From: an uncultured Chitinophagaceae bacterium
GTDB lineage: Bacteria; Bacteroidota; Bacteroidia; Chitinophagales; Chitinophagaceae
Assembly (NCBI GenBank): GCA_937919945.1
Contig: CALESY010000024.1
Coordinates: forward strand, 1-33,687
DNA: 33,687 nt
Direction of reading: 5' to 3'
Shown one piece after another: positions 25,991-33,668 of this stretch. How positions within the stretch are numbered: the first letter of the stretch is position 1; every line of letters starts with the position of its first letter. The notes beneath the pieces were generated by a model. The model had not been told where the DNA came from and made no database searches. It was given only the letters and a program-made list of their open reading frames with translations. The position numbers and the translations under genes are program-made.

Positions 25991-28155
25991 TATACAATGT
26001 TTAAAGTTTGGTGAATAATAGGAATTTCAATTATAAATTCTGTTCCAACACCCACCTCAGAATTTACTGTTATTGTGCCGTTATGTTTTACAATAGTATT
26101 ATATGCAATTGACAATCCCAAACCTGTACCCTCGCCAACATCTTTGGTAGTAAAAAAGGGTTCAAATAACTTTTTCTTTGTATTCTCATCTATACCAGTT
26201 CCATTATCCTTTATACTTATCAGTACATGTGTATCATTGGCACTGGTGGATATTGTCAGCAATCCACCTTTATCTTCTTTATGTCTTGCTTTGATAGCAT
26301 ATAACGCATTAGATATCATGTTTAGAAATACCTGATTGAGCTTGCCGGGGTAACATTCTACCAAAGGCAATTCAGTGTATTGCTTCACAATCTCTATCCT
26401 GTTATCTAATTGGTTATTAACAATTACTAAAGTAGAGTCAATACCCTCGTTGATATCAGCCCGTTTTAAATCGTCCTCATCAAGCCGGGAGAATATGCGC
26501 AAACCTTTTACTATTTCAGCTGTTCTGCTGGAACCCTCATTAATACCATTAATGAGGTAATCAATTTCTGTTTTGAGATAGTCGAAATCATATTCTTGTT
26601 TCAGGTCGTCAATCTGCTTTTTCTTGTCATCCAAACTACCATCTGACAATGTAATACCTTCAATCTGATTCAGCATTTCTATCATCATTTCCACATCACG
26701 CTTCAATGGCTTAACATTAGAGGTTACAAAGTTGATTGGATTATTGATTTCGTGAGCTATACCAGCAGTTAACTGACCTAAAGACGCCATCTTTTCAGAT
26801 TCAACTAATTGCATTTCAGCTTCTTTCAGGTCCTTAAGAGTTTTATTTAACTCCTCATTCGATGCTTTTAGTTCTTGTGTACGCTCAGTCACTTTAGCTT
26901 CTAAAACAACGTTTTGCTCTCTTACAATTCTAGCATTTTCTTCTACAGCAAGCAATGCCTGTGCTTGTGCGGCTTCTCGCTCTTTACGTAATATGTTAAT
27001 TTTATCTGCCAAGGCAAATGACAGCAATACAACTTCAATAGCAGAACCTATTGCAAGAATAGATGACGTAAAGTTGTTGTATGGGAAAACGCCAAAGTCT
27101 TTCAATACAAAAATTGTAGCCCCTAGCAACAGTATAGTCCAAGCAACAATAAAGAATAGAGCCGATTTATTACCTTTTCTCAATACAACTACCGACAAAT
27201 ACAATACGTATAGCGAACCTATAATTGTGTTAAGCTGCATAATTGTAAAGCTTAACATCTTAAGTCCGAGAAACACTGCAATGATGGCGAATACAAATAC
27301 GCCGATTAGTATGTTCAATCCCTTCGTGAGTTTGGGAGCTAATATGCGGGTTTGCAAAAACTCTTTTACAAAAACCATAGCTGCTAAACCACCTAAAGAA
27401 GGGAATATATATACACTATTTTGTGCCATCCAGGTAGAGCCTGGCCATAAAAACCTGAATGCATAACCTGAAAGGCTAGCTTGAGATAAGGCTAATGTAA
27501 GGATGTAGAACACATAATATAAATAGCCCTTTTCTCTGGTAGTGAAGTATATAAAAAGGTTGTAAAAAAGCATTACCAGTATTATGCCAAAAAACAATCC
27601 GAATATTACATCCTTGTTCATCAACGACTCCAAAACAGATTTTGTGTCACCGATAAACATAGGTAGTAGCATTTGTTCACCACTCTTTACGCGCATGTAA
27701 AAAGTGTATGTTTCACCTAGCGGTATGTTTAGTGCAAATACATAGTTTTGGTTGTCATACAACCTTTCATGGTATTTCTTAAACTCTCCTTCTGCTTGTT
27801 TATCGATACTGCCGTCTGGCAAAACTGTATATAAAACAGCTTCATCTATAGTTGGCTGGTCAAATTCTAAAAGCAAACGCTCATATTCAGATGTATTTTG
27901 AACTGAAAACTTTATCCAAAAACTGCTTGGACTCACCCCAATATTTGGTACACTAGCTGTTGATGGGGTAAACGTAGCAGACTTAATAACATCTTGCAAT
28001 GTCATTTTGCCGGTAGAATCTTCAAAAATAGCTATGTACTCTCCTATAGATTTAGAAACACCGCTTTCACGTACAGTTAAAATAGGTTCTGCAACAGATA
28101 TAAAACCATGGAATAGAAAAACAAAGAAAATCAATACGACTTTCAGATAATTCAT
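25990..28155 (-). CDS. 7TMR-DISM sensor histidine kinase
   Basis: The 721-residue inner-membrane kinase has a signal peptide or first helix (1-22), an extracytoplasmic 7TMR-DISMED2-type carbohydrate-binding-like domain (about 28-160), seven transmembrane helices (about 182-385), a coiled coil (385-455), and a HisKA/HATPase core. The phosphoacceptor is His468 in LTAGIAHEINNPINF. N box, DNGTGI (650-655), FEPFFTTK and GEGTGLGLSI (674-683) are complete. 7TMR-DISM proteins sense diffusible ligands outside the cell. It is third in the operon after the synthase-like protein and the flavoprotein, the natural position for the sensor of their product. No exact -7 box was found in the 57-bp gap before it. 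Confidence 0.93.
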   Translation of the reverse strand: MNYLKVVLIFFVFLFHGFISVAEPILTVRESGVSKSIGEYIAIFEDSTGKMTLQDVIKSATFTPSTASVPNIGVSPSSFWIKFSVQNTSEYERLLLEFDQPTIDEAVLYTVLPDGSIDKQAEGEFKKYHERLYDNQNYVFALNIPLGETYTFYMRVKSGEQMLLPMFIGDTKSVLESLMNKDVIFGLFFGIILVMLFYNLFIYFTTREKGYLYYVFYILTLALSQASLSGYAFRFLWPGSTWMAQNSVYIFPSLGGLAAMVFVKEFLQTRILAPKLTKGLNILIGVFVFAIIAVFLGLKMLSFTIMQLNTIIGSLYVLYLSVVVLRKGNKSALFFIVAWTILLLGATIFVLKDFGVFPYNNFTSSILAIGSAIEVVLLSFALADKINILRKEREAAQAQALLAVEENARIVREQNVVLEAKVTERTQELKASNEELNKTLKDLKEAEMQLVESEKMASLGQLTAGIAHEINNPINFVTSNVKPLKRDVEMMIEMLNQIEGITLSDGSLDDKKKQIDDLKQEYDFDYLKTEIDYLINGINEGSSRTAEIVKGLRIFSRLDEDDLKRADINEGIDSTLVIVNNQLDNRIEIVKQYTELPLVECYPGKLNQVFLNMISNALYAIKARHKEDKGGLLTISTSANDTHVLISIKDNGTGIDENTKKKLFEPFFTTKDVGEGTGLGLSIAYNTIVKHNGTITVNSEVGVGTEFIIEIPIIHQTLNIV

Positions 28156-28212
28156 TGCAGCTTTTTTATTGCAAACAAAATAGTTTCTTTATCATTACCA
28201 AACAAATATTGA

Positions 28213-29829
28213 TTACAGAATATTATATCTGCCAGGAGCCATGATGTTATTAGGGTCAATTGCACGTTTAATGTTTGCCAAGAACCTTATATAGGCATCA
28301 TCAATACCCGCCTTTGTTTTCATTTGCATACCCATTGTAGTATCCCTGTAAGGAAAAAAACCATTTTGCTTTAAAGCAGTATTCAGTTCTGCATAACATT
28401 GTTCAGCCAACTCATCTTCTCCTTCTACTTCCCTATCCCAATTAATAGAACCAATAATATTGATAGCTCGTTCTGTCATACATTGTAAAGAAATGGCTGG
28501 CTCAAAAGGATATTTATAAACAATATTGTTTATAATATCTACAGCCTTTCCAATATGCTCTCCTGTAAAGGGAATAATAGGTGAAAACCAAATCATTCCA
28601 CATTTATCTTTATCAGGGTTCATAACTTCAGGTATAGATTTCCTTTTTCTCCAATACGTCTGTTTAATCGGTGTATTTTCTGGTATTCCTATATACTTAC
28701 GCAGCAAGTAAGAGCGTAAAGCATCGGACTCTCTATCGCCGGTAATACCTTTATAGTGGTTTTGCAATGTTTCCATCATTTCTTCTTTGGCTATTTCCAA
28801 TACATATAATTCGTCAACAAATGGTCTTAATTCAGCTTCAATAATGGATGTCTGTATCTTACCATGTTCTTGACTTACAGATCGTATACTTATTTCGCCA
28901 TTCCAGGTACTGGCAAGAGGACCAAATGGCGTTGTATTTCTTATTACTTCTAACACTTCATTTGGGTGTGTTTTGCCAGGTGTACAAGTACTGAACGGAT
29001 ACTGGGTAACAGTAGAGAGTACTCTGAAGTCATTGTACATCGTGATAGTAGGACGAACCAAGCCAGTAGAAGACATATCCTGCAACTTATCAATAAGTGC
29101 TGGCAAGCGATTGTTATCCTTTAACCTATATGCAACTAACTGAAAGTATTCGGGCAGCTTCATTAGCCACTGTGTTAATTTAGTTACTATCCCGAAATTA
29201 GATTGAGAGAAAAGACCATCTATAGACGGGCCAGACCCCCAACGGTAAACATTTGATGCTATATGGTTTCCGTATCTACCAAAACCGGAAGAAACAAGCT
29301 CTCCGTCTGGCAATACTGCTTCCAAACCACATATAGTTGAAAACCTGTCTGCATACAACCCTGTACCTATCCCTCTCTCTATAGCATTGCCGACTAAGCT
29401 TGAACCTATACTACCACCTGTAGCACTAAGAATCAACTCTGAATTCTTTTCTCTAAGAAACTCAAACAGTTGCTGAAAAGTAACACCAGGCTCAATTGTA
29501 ACATATCCTAACTGCTCGTTATAGTCAGAAATCCGGTTCATTCTGCTAAGCTCAATAAGCATACTATTGTCGGCTACAGGCACACGAGAGCCATATCCCC
29601 AATTACACCCACGGCTAATGGGGTAAACGGGTATTTTATATTCATTTGCCAACTTTATACTTTGTTGTAATTCTTCAGTGCTACCTGGTTTTATAACAAG
29701 TACAATTTTTTGTGCTGTTTTATAATTTGTAGCTTCGGCCGCATGTATATAGTTACTATCTGTAATAACGTTTTCTTCGCCAACTATATTTTCGAGTTTA
29801 TTAATTAAAGTATCTAGCTCCATTATCAT
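28213..29829 (-). CDS. VAO/4-cresol dehydrogenase-type FAD-linked oxidase
   Basis: The 538-residue protein has an N-terminal PCMH-type FAD-binding domain (about 35-225) with ISRGCNWGYG (71-80), LSATGGSIGSSL, a GLEAVLPDGELVSSG block (168-182) and SQSNFGIVT (208-216). The C-terminal cap and substrate domain follows, ending with DPNNIMAPGRYNI (525-537), as in vanillyl-alcohol oxidase. Tyr494-Arg495 in FFPYRDT corresponds in position to the Tyr-Arg that holds phenolate in VAO and 4-cresol dehydrogenase. This suggests oxidation of a para-substituted phenol, though this residue match is by eye. No signal peptide is visible, so it is cytoplasmic. ATG at 29829 or two codons later is possible. It follows the GNAT-like gene by 15 bp. 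Confidence 0.82.
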   Translation of the reverse strand: MIMELDTLINKLENIVGEENVITDSNYIHAAEATNYKTAQKIVLVIKPGSTEELQQSIKLANEYKIPVYPISRGCNWGYGSRVPVADNSMLIELSRMNRISDYNEQLGYVTIEPGVTFQQLFEFLREKNSELILSATGGSIGSSLVGNAIERGIGTGLYADRFSTICGLEAVLPDGELVSSGFGRYGNHIASNVYRWGSGPSIDGLFSQSNFGIVTKLTQWLMKLPEYFQLVAYRLKDNNRLPALIDKLQDMSSTGLVRPTITMYNDFRVLSTVTQYPFSTCTPGKTHPNEVLEVIRNTTPFGPLASTWNGEISIRSVSQEHGKIQTSIIEAELRPFVDELYVLEIAKEEMMETLQNHYKGITGDRESDALRSYLLRKYIGIPENTPIKQTYWRKRKSIPEVMNPDKDKCGMIWFSPIIPFTGEHIGKAVDIINNIVYKYPFEPAISLQCMTERAINIIGSINWDREVEGEDELAEQCYAELNTALKQNGFFPYRDTTMGMQMKTKAGIDDAYIRFLANIKRAIDPNNIMAPGRYNIL

Positions 29830-29844
29830 TCAATGCATTGAAAG

Positions 29845-30552
29845 TTATAAATTAGGAATCTGTAAATCATATACCACATCAAGGGTTCGTCCTTTAGGAC
29901 CGGTTTCAAACTTATGTTGAAATAGTTTCTTCCTTAAATCCAAAATTATTTCCCTCTCTTCGGGTTCTGCTGTTGGCAGGTTTTGTGTATCATTAATTAT
30001 AACAGCTGTTGCTATCAGGTCTTCTTTAGGATAATAAAATGTGCCGTTATTACCAAGAAATGTTGCTATTTCAAAACCAACACGAGCACTATTTTTAACT
30101 GTAGCTGGCGCACAGAGACCAAACATTGTTGTAAGTTTTATTTGCTCTGCAATAGCAACTGCGGCCCTGCCCAAGTACATACTACCTATACCTAAGCCCG
30201 CAACTTCTCTACTATTCCATAAGCCACAAAACTCAGCAGTTCCCCTAGCGGCATATCTAGCAACAGTTTCTACTACAGATCCATCCATATCTTGTACAGC
30301 CTTTTCTATTGGTAGCTGATATTTTCCACCCGCTACTTGTACCCTTGCACCGCCATAGACTTTTTCACCATCTTCAGACTCTACTAATATTACATATGTA
30401 TCTGGGTCATCAAACCATTCAACATTAGCAGAGGTAATCATTGTTATACCATAAATCTTCAACACTTTCATATGGCCATCCAAAAACTTATGACATGATG
30501 TCTTATCGTCCGGTGCCCTGAAAGCTTTGATAACAATTTTTATATCACTCAT
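29845..30552 (-). CDS. GNAT/autoinducer-synthase-fold-like protein, unknown acyltransferase
   Basis: I do not recognise an established family for this 235-residue protein with certainty. Its order of features resembles LuxI and FeeM-type N-acyl amino acid synthases of the GNAT fold: a helical N-terminus, an acidic segment VEWFDDPDTYVIL, a strand with YGGARVQ (Arg70) and LPIE, AEFCGLWNSR with Glu107 and Arg115, then a GLGIGSMYLGRAAVAIAEQI helix (about 119-138), MFGLCAPAT, and ARVGFE. The family usually makes N-acyl signals from acyl-ACP. It is the first gene of the operon, 15 bp before a flavoprotein. The C-terminal 60 residues have no counterpart in LuxI. A generic GNAT acetyltransferase is the main alternative. 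Confidence 0.6.
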   Translation of the reverse strand: MSDIKIVIKAFRAPDDKTSCHKFLDGHMKVLKIYGITMITSANVEWFDDPDTYVILVESEDGEKVYGGARVQVAGGKYQLPIEKAVQDMDGSVVETVARYAARGTAEFCGLWNSREVAGLGIGSMYLGRAAVAIAEQIKLTTMFGLCAPATVKNSARVGFEIATFLGNNGTFYYPKEDLIATAVIINDTQNLPTAEPEEREIILDLRKKLFQHKFETGPKGRTLDVVYDLQIPNL

Positions 30553-30726
30553 ACAATGGATTAATAGTTAAAATACCCTCAAAAGTTTTATTAGAGCATA
30601 GTACTGTCTGTCTGTTTGAGTGAAATATTCGACGGCAAAATGTATGTGCAAATCTTACCATGTTATGCATAATTGAAAATATCCTCCGTTTGTACAATAA
30701 CACAATAAAAATGCGATATTAATGTA

Positions 30727-30734
30727 CAAAAATA
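30727..30734 (-). promoter_or_regulatory. Possible -7 box of the synthase-kinase operon
   Basis: TATTTTTG on the minus strand fits TAnnTTTG and is the only exact match in the leader of the GNAT-like gene, about 175 bp before its ATG. No TTG was found at a usual -33 distance, so the call is weak. Confidence 0.3.
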
Positions 30735-30817
30735 GTATAGTAAAAACAAACAGGTAGATTATATAATCATTTTAGCGAAGAATAGTACAGATTAAAATAC
30801 AAACACCAGCTATAATC

Positions 30818-30825
30818 TATCTTTG
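30818..30825 (+). promoter_or_regulatory. -7 box of the receiver gene
   Basis: TATCTTTG exactly matches TAnnTTTG, about 144 bp before ATG 30970. The transcript would begin upstream of the palindrome at 30907-30934, placing that repeat in the 5' leader. Confidence 0.5.
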
Positions 30826-30906
30826 TATACAGCGAAAGAACGCTGATAAACATCATAGGAATAACAAAAAACAGCTTACCCCTATGCGTTTTTCAATAAA
30901 ATGTTT

Positions 30907-30934
30907 AACTTGTATAAATACATTTATACAAGTT
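30907..30934. repeat. Perfect 28-bp palindrome, candidate operator
   Basis: Arms AACTTGTATAAAT (30907-30919) and ATTTATACAAGTT (30922-30934) are perfect inverted repeats with a 2-bp spacer. The repeat ends 35 bp before ATG 30970. The tiny spacer and lack of a T tract fit a dimeric DNA-binding site better than a terminator. The binding protein is unknown; none of the adjacent receivers has a DNA-binding domain. Confidence 0.65.
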
Positions 30935-30969
30935 GCTATATTGCAGTAATGAAATAAGTTGCTTAATAC

Positions 30970-31434
30970 ATGGCTGAGAATAAAATAAATGTGCTATACG
31001 TAGACGATGAACAAAATAACCTCATCTCTTTCAAAGCAACTTTTCGTATTAAATACAATGTCTACACTGCTATAAGCGGTGAAGATGCTATCAAAATACT
31101 GAACAACAACCCAATTGATATAATCATAACAGACCAACGTATGCCCAATATGACGGGTGTCCAGTTTTTAGAATCAATACTTGAGGCTCATCCTGATCCA
31201 ATGCGTATTCTGCTTACCGGTTATGCAGATTTAAATGCTGTTATTGATGCAGTTAACAAAGGTAAAATATTCCATTACCTCACAAAACCATGGAATGAAG
31301 AAGAACTTGACATAACAATTAAGCGAGCGTTTGAAGTATACACATTACGTAAAGATGAAAAAGAGTTAACAGAAAAACTAGGCGTAACAAATGCCCAACT
31401 TGAGTTTTTACTCAGGCAACAATTACTATCATAG
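30970..31434 (+). CDS. Response regulator receiver, RpfG/HoxA-type REC with short C-terminal tail
   Basis: This 154-residue protein is a receiver (about 5-120) followed by a short helical tail (125-154). The acidic pair is Asp12-Asp13, the phosphorylation site Asp55 (TDQRMP), Thr83 in LLTGYAD, and Lys106 in TKPW. The blocks YVDDEQNNLISFKATFR and ILLTGYADLNAV closely match the receiver of the hybrid kinase at 24899-25990. The tail is too short for a DNA-binding, HD-GYP or GGDEF output domain, so it acts by contact or by phosphotransfer. It is divergent from the operon that encodes the kinases, and a terminator follows its stop. Confidence 0.9.
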   Translation: MAENKINVLYVDDEQNNLISFKATFRIKYNVYTAISGEDAIKILNNNPIDIIITDQRMPNMTGVQFLESILEAHPDPMRILLTGYADLNAVIDAVNKGKIFHYLTKPWNEEELDITIKRAFEVYTLRKDEKELTEKLGVTNAQLEFLLRQQLLS

Positions 31435-31441
31435 CATATAC

Positions 31442-31464
31442 AGGCCCAACCGGGCTTGTTTTTT
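31442..31464 (+). terminator. Terminator after the receiver gene
   Basis: AGGCCC (31442-31447) and GGGCTT (31452-31457) pair with one G-U pair around AACC, followed by GTTTTTT. It starts 8 bp after the receiver stop. Confidence 0.75.
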
Positions 31465-31469
31465 ATAAT

Positions 31470-31477
31470 TACCTTTG
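31470..31477 (+). promoter_or_regulatory. -7 box of the glycosyltransferase-rluF transcript
   Basis: TACCTTTG exactly matches TAnnTTTG, 21 bp before ATG 31499. It overlaps a potential upstream TTG start at 31475, which supports 31499 as the real start. Confidence 0.6.
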
Positions 31478-31498
31478 TGTTGTTACTTACAAGTATTC

Positions 31499-32272
31499 AT
31501 GCCTAAGTTAAGTGTTGTTATCATAACGCTGAATGAAGAAAAAAACATTAGTCGCTGTCTCGATTCTGTGAAGGAGGTTGCAGATGAAATGTTGATTGTA
31601 GATAGTTTATCTACTGACAACACAGTAAACATTGCTAAACAATATGGCGCCAGGGTGATTGTGCAGCCATTTCTAGGACACATTGAGCAAAAGAACTTTG
31701 CTGCAATGCAAGCTAAACATGACTGGGTACTTTCTTTAGATGCAGATGAATGCTTAAGTCCAGAATTATCTAAAAATATATGTTCTATAAAAGAGAGACT
31801 GGACTACAATGCTTATCGTTTTCCAAGATTAAATAATTTTTGCGGCAAATGGATAAGGCATTGCGGTTGGTACCCTGATGCAAAAATCAGGTTATTCAAT
31901 CGAACAAAAGGTTCTTGGACAGGTGAAAATCCACACGATAAATGGGAACTTCATCACAAAGAGAACGTATATTTATTACAAGGGGATTTACTTCACTACA
32001 GCTTCAACAGTATAACTGATTATATCAAAAAAGTAGAAAAATACTCAGAAATTGCTGCAAGAGCACGTGCTGAAAAGGGCATAAACTACAACTTATTAAA
32101 AATAATAGTAGTACCTAAATGGAAATTCTTCTCCGATTTTGTGTTGCGCTTAGGCTTTCTTGATGGTTATTATGGCTGGTTAGTTTGCCGTTTAAGTGCT
32201 ATGGAAACAATGATAAAATACGCTAAGACAAGGCAATATGCACAGTGGAAAAAACAAGGAAAACCCTACTGA
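31499..32272 (+). CDS. Family 2 glycosyltransferase, WaaE/KdtX-like
   Basis: The 257-residue GT-A enzyme starts with the classic LSVVIITLNEEKNISRCLDS and has the metal-binding DAD in LSLDADECLSPE (Asp81, Asp83). The following region with RFPRLNNFCGKWIRHCGWYPD and RLFNRTKGSWTGENPHDKW resembles LPS core glucosyl/heptosyl-type transferases (WaaE-like). It probably adds a sugar to lipopolysaccharide or another envelope glycan on the inner face of the inner membrane. The start 31499 is preferred to TTG at 31475, which lies within the predicted promoter. The last 35 bp overlap the start of the pseudouridine synthase gene in another frame. Confidence 0.87.
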   Translation: MPKLSVVIITLNEEKNISRCLDSVKEVADEMLIVDSLSTDNTVNIAKQYGARVIVQPFLGHIEQKNFAAMQAKHDWVLSLDADECLSPELSKNICSIKERLDYNAYRFPRLNNFCGKWIRHCGWYPDAKIRLFNRTKGSWTGENPHDKWELHHKENVYLLQGDLLHYSFNSITDYIKKVEKYSEIAARARAEKGINYNLLKIIVVPKWKFFSDFVLRLGFLDGYYGWLVCRLSAMETMIKYAKTRQYAQWKKQGKPY

Positions 32273-33122
32273 CAAAGAGGGCATCAGCCTCAACAAATAC
32301 ATCAGCTCTACAGGTTTTTGCTCTCGCAGAGAAGCCGATAAATATATAGAAGATAACAGAGTAACTGTAAATGGCAAAATAGCAGGGCTTGGCAAGAGAG
32401 TACTAGCAGGAGAGAAAGTTGCCATTGACGGTGAATTAATAAAGCATAAAACAACAAATAAATCAGTTTACATAGCACTAAATAAGCCAATTGGTATTAC
32501 ATCAACTACAGACACTAAAGACAAGAGTAACATTATTTCGTTTCTAAATTATCCAAAACGCATTTTCCCAATAGGCAGGCTGGATAAGGATTCTGACGGA
32601 TTAATATTCCTTACTAACGATGGCGACATTGTCAACAAAATACTAAGAGCTGAAAATAACCATGAGAAAGAATACATCGTTTCAGTTGATAAAGCTATTA
32701 CCCCCGATTTCATTCTCAAAATGAGCAATGGACTGCCCATATTGGGTACAGTGACACAAAAATGTTTTGTAAAACAAGAAGGTAGCCGCAGATTTCGTAT
32801 AATACTTACACAGGGCCTAAACAGGCAGATACGCCGTATGTGTGAATACCTTGGTTATGAAGTCAAAAAGTTGACTCGTGTGCGCATTATGAATGTAGAG
32901 TTAGGCAATTTGGCTATTGGCAAATGGCGTTATCTAAACCCAGAAGAAATTACTATAATTGAAAAGCTAATTAGTAAATCTCACAAAACGACCGAGCAAG
33001 CAGTCGGCAGTATAAAAAAGAAACCCACAACTGACAAATATATATCTGCTACAACTAACACACAACCTAAATCAGTTCAAAAAAAACATCGCAGTTACAA
33101 GGAATGGCGTAACAAAAGTTAA
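32238..33122 (+). CDS. rluF: 23S rRNA pseudouridine synthase, RluF/RluB type
   Basis: The 294-residue protein has an S4 RNA-binding domain (about 16-63, SLNKYISSTGFCSRREADKYI) and a RsuA-family catalytic domain with Asp116 as nucleophile in IGRLDKDSDGL. Other family blocks are YIALNKPIGIT, NNHEKEYIV and LTQGLNRQIRRMCEYLGY. RluF isomerises a uridine in the 23S rRNA peptidyl-transferase region. NDGDIVNKILRAENNHEKEY favours RluF over RluB or RsuA. The C-terminal 50 residues are rich in Lys, Thr and Ser and probably disordered. It overlaps the glycosyltransferase gene by 35 bp and is likely translated from the same mRNA. Confidence 0.88.
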   Translation: MHSGKNKENPTDKEGISLNKYISSTGFCSRREADKYIEDNRVTVNGKIAGLGKRVLAGEKVAIDGELIKHKTTNKSVYIALNKPIGITSTTDTKDKSNIISFLNYPKRIFPIGRLDKDSDGLIFLTNDGDIVNKILRAENNHEKEYIVSVDKAITPDFILKMSNGLPILGTVTQKCFVKQEGSRRFRIILTQGLNRQIRRMCEYLGYEVKKLTRVRIMNVELGNLAIGKWRYLNPEEITIIEKLISKSHKTTEQAVGSIKKKPTTDKYISATTNTQPKSVQKKHRSYKEWRNKS

Positions 33123-33169
33123 GAAATACATAATACCTTATAACATATAGGGGTTCATACCATAACTTT

Positions 33170-33185
33170 AGTTTTTTAAAAAACT
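33170..33185. repeat. 16-bp AT-rich palindrome before the DUF4177-like gene
   Basis: AGTTTTTT and AAAAAACT form a perfect palindrome ending 6 bp before ATG 33192, just after a near-consensus TAACTTTA at 33163-33170. Low complexity makes this a weak candidate for regulation. Confidence 0.3.
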
Positions 33186-33191
33186 GATTAT

Positions 33192-33614
33192 ATGAAAGAC
33201 GCAATCAAAACATTTTCTGTAGCTGCTGTATCCGCCATTTTAGTAATGGGGGCATTTTCTTTTAAACCTGCAAACAACGCAACAACTAATAATCAAGCTG
33301 CGGTGTATGAGTACAAGCAATTTTCAACCATCGAGTCTGTAATACCTGGTGGACTTGGCCGTTCTCGTATTCTCACGACAGACGATAACGGACAGATGAT
33401 TGAAAAAGACCTAAAAAATTTTTATAGCATGGTAGGCATCAATTTTGGCAATATTGCAAATAATGACCGTGCTATTGTTGACCGCATCAACCAATATAGC
33501 AATGAAGGTTGGGAGCTAATACAAGTTTCTACAGGCTCACACGCTCAAAGTTCAGAAGGCAATAGTGCAGGCGGTTTATTCATCACACGTTATCTTTTCA
33601 AGAGGGCCAAATAA
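33192..33614 (+). CDS. Small exported protein with DUF4177-like domain
   Basis: The 140-residue product has a signal peptide or anchor (about 1-26, KTFSVAAVSAILVMGAFSF), a short linker, then VYEYKQFSTIES and, near the end, IVDRINQYSNEGWELIQVSTGS with LFITRYLFKRAK. This resembles the short beta-alpha DUF4177 fold, where a tyrosine strand is followed by a helix and NEGWELV. Function of the family is unknown. Relative to the family's usual 60-70 residues, it carries an insertion of about 40 residues (SRILTTDDNGQMIEKDLKN). It is transcribed alone and followed by a strong hairpin. Confidence 0.7.
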   Translation: MKDAIKTFSVAAVSAILVMGAFSFKPANNATTNNQAAVYEYKQFSTIESVIPGGLGRSRILTTDDNGQMIEKDLKNFYSMVGINFGNIANNDRAIVDRINQYSNEGWELIQVSTGSHAQSSEGNSAGGLFITRYLFKRAK

Positions 33615-33635
33615 TCTTTATTGACACCCATAAAA

Positions 33636-33668
33636 AAATCCCCGTTAGTGTAATACTAACGGGGATTT
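33636..33668. terminator. Strong terminator after the DUF4177-like gene
   Basis: AAATCCCCGTTAGT (33636-33649) and ACTAACGGGGATTT (33655-33668) are perfect 14-bp arms around GTAAT. An A tract precedes and a short T tract ends it, so it may also work in reverse. Confidence 0.85.

Larger units (their letters stand above)
30553..30969. other. 417-bp divergent intergenic region with regulatory candidates
   Basis: This AT-rich gap between the minus-strand operon and the plus-strand receiver holds no gene I can support. On the plus strand a -7 box TATCTTTG lies at 30818-30825, and a perfect 28-bp palindrome at 30907-30934. On the minus strand the only exact TAnnTTTG is TATTTTTG at 30734-30727, which would give a leader of about 170 bp. 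A minor 10-bp palindrome TTATGCATAA lies at 30663-30672. Confidence 0.6.

Noticed and set aside
26993..27466. 157-residue plus-strand open frame in the 7TMR-DISM kinase
   Set aside because: It is antisense to the membrane region of a clear kinase gene, and no family features were seen.
30907..30934. Calling the palindrome a lux box
   Set aside because: Length and symmetry are loosely similar but the sequence does not match a lux-box consensus, and no LuxR-type protein is encoded in the window.
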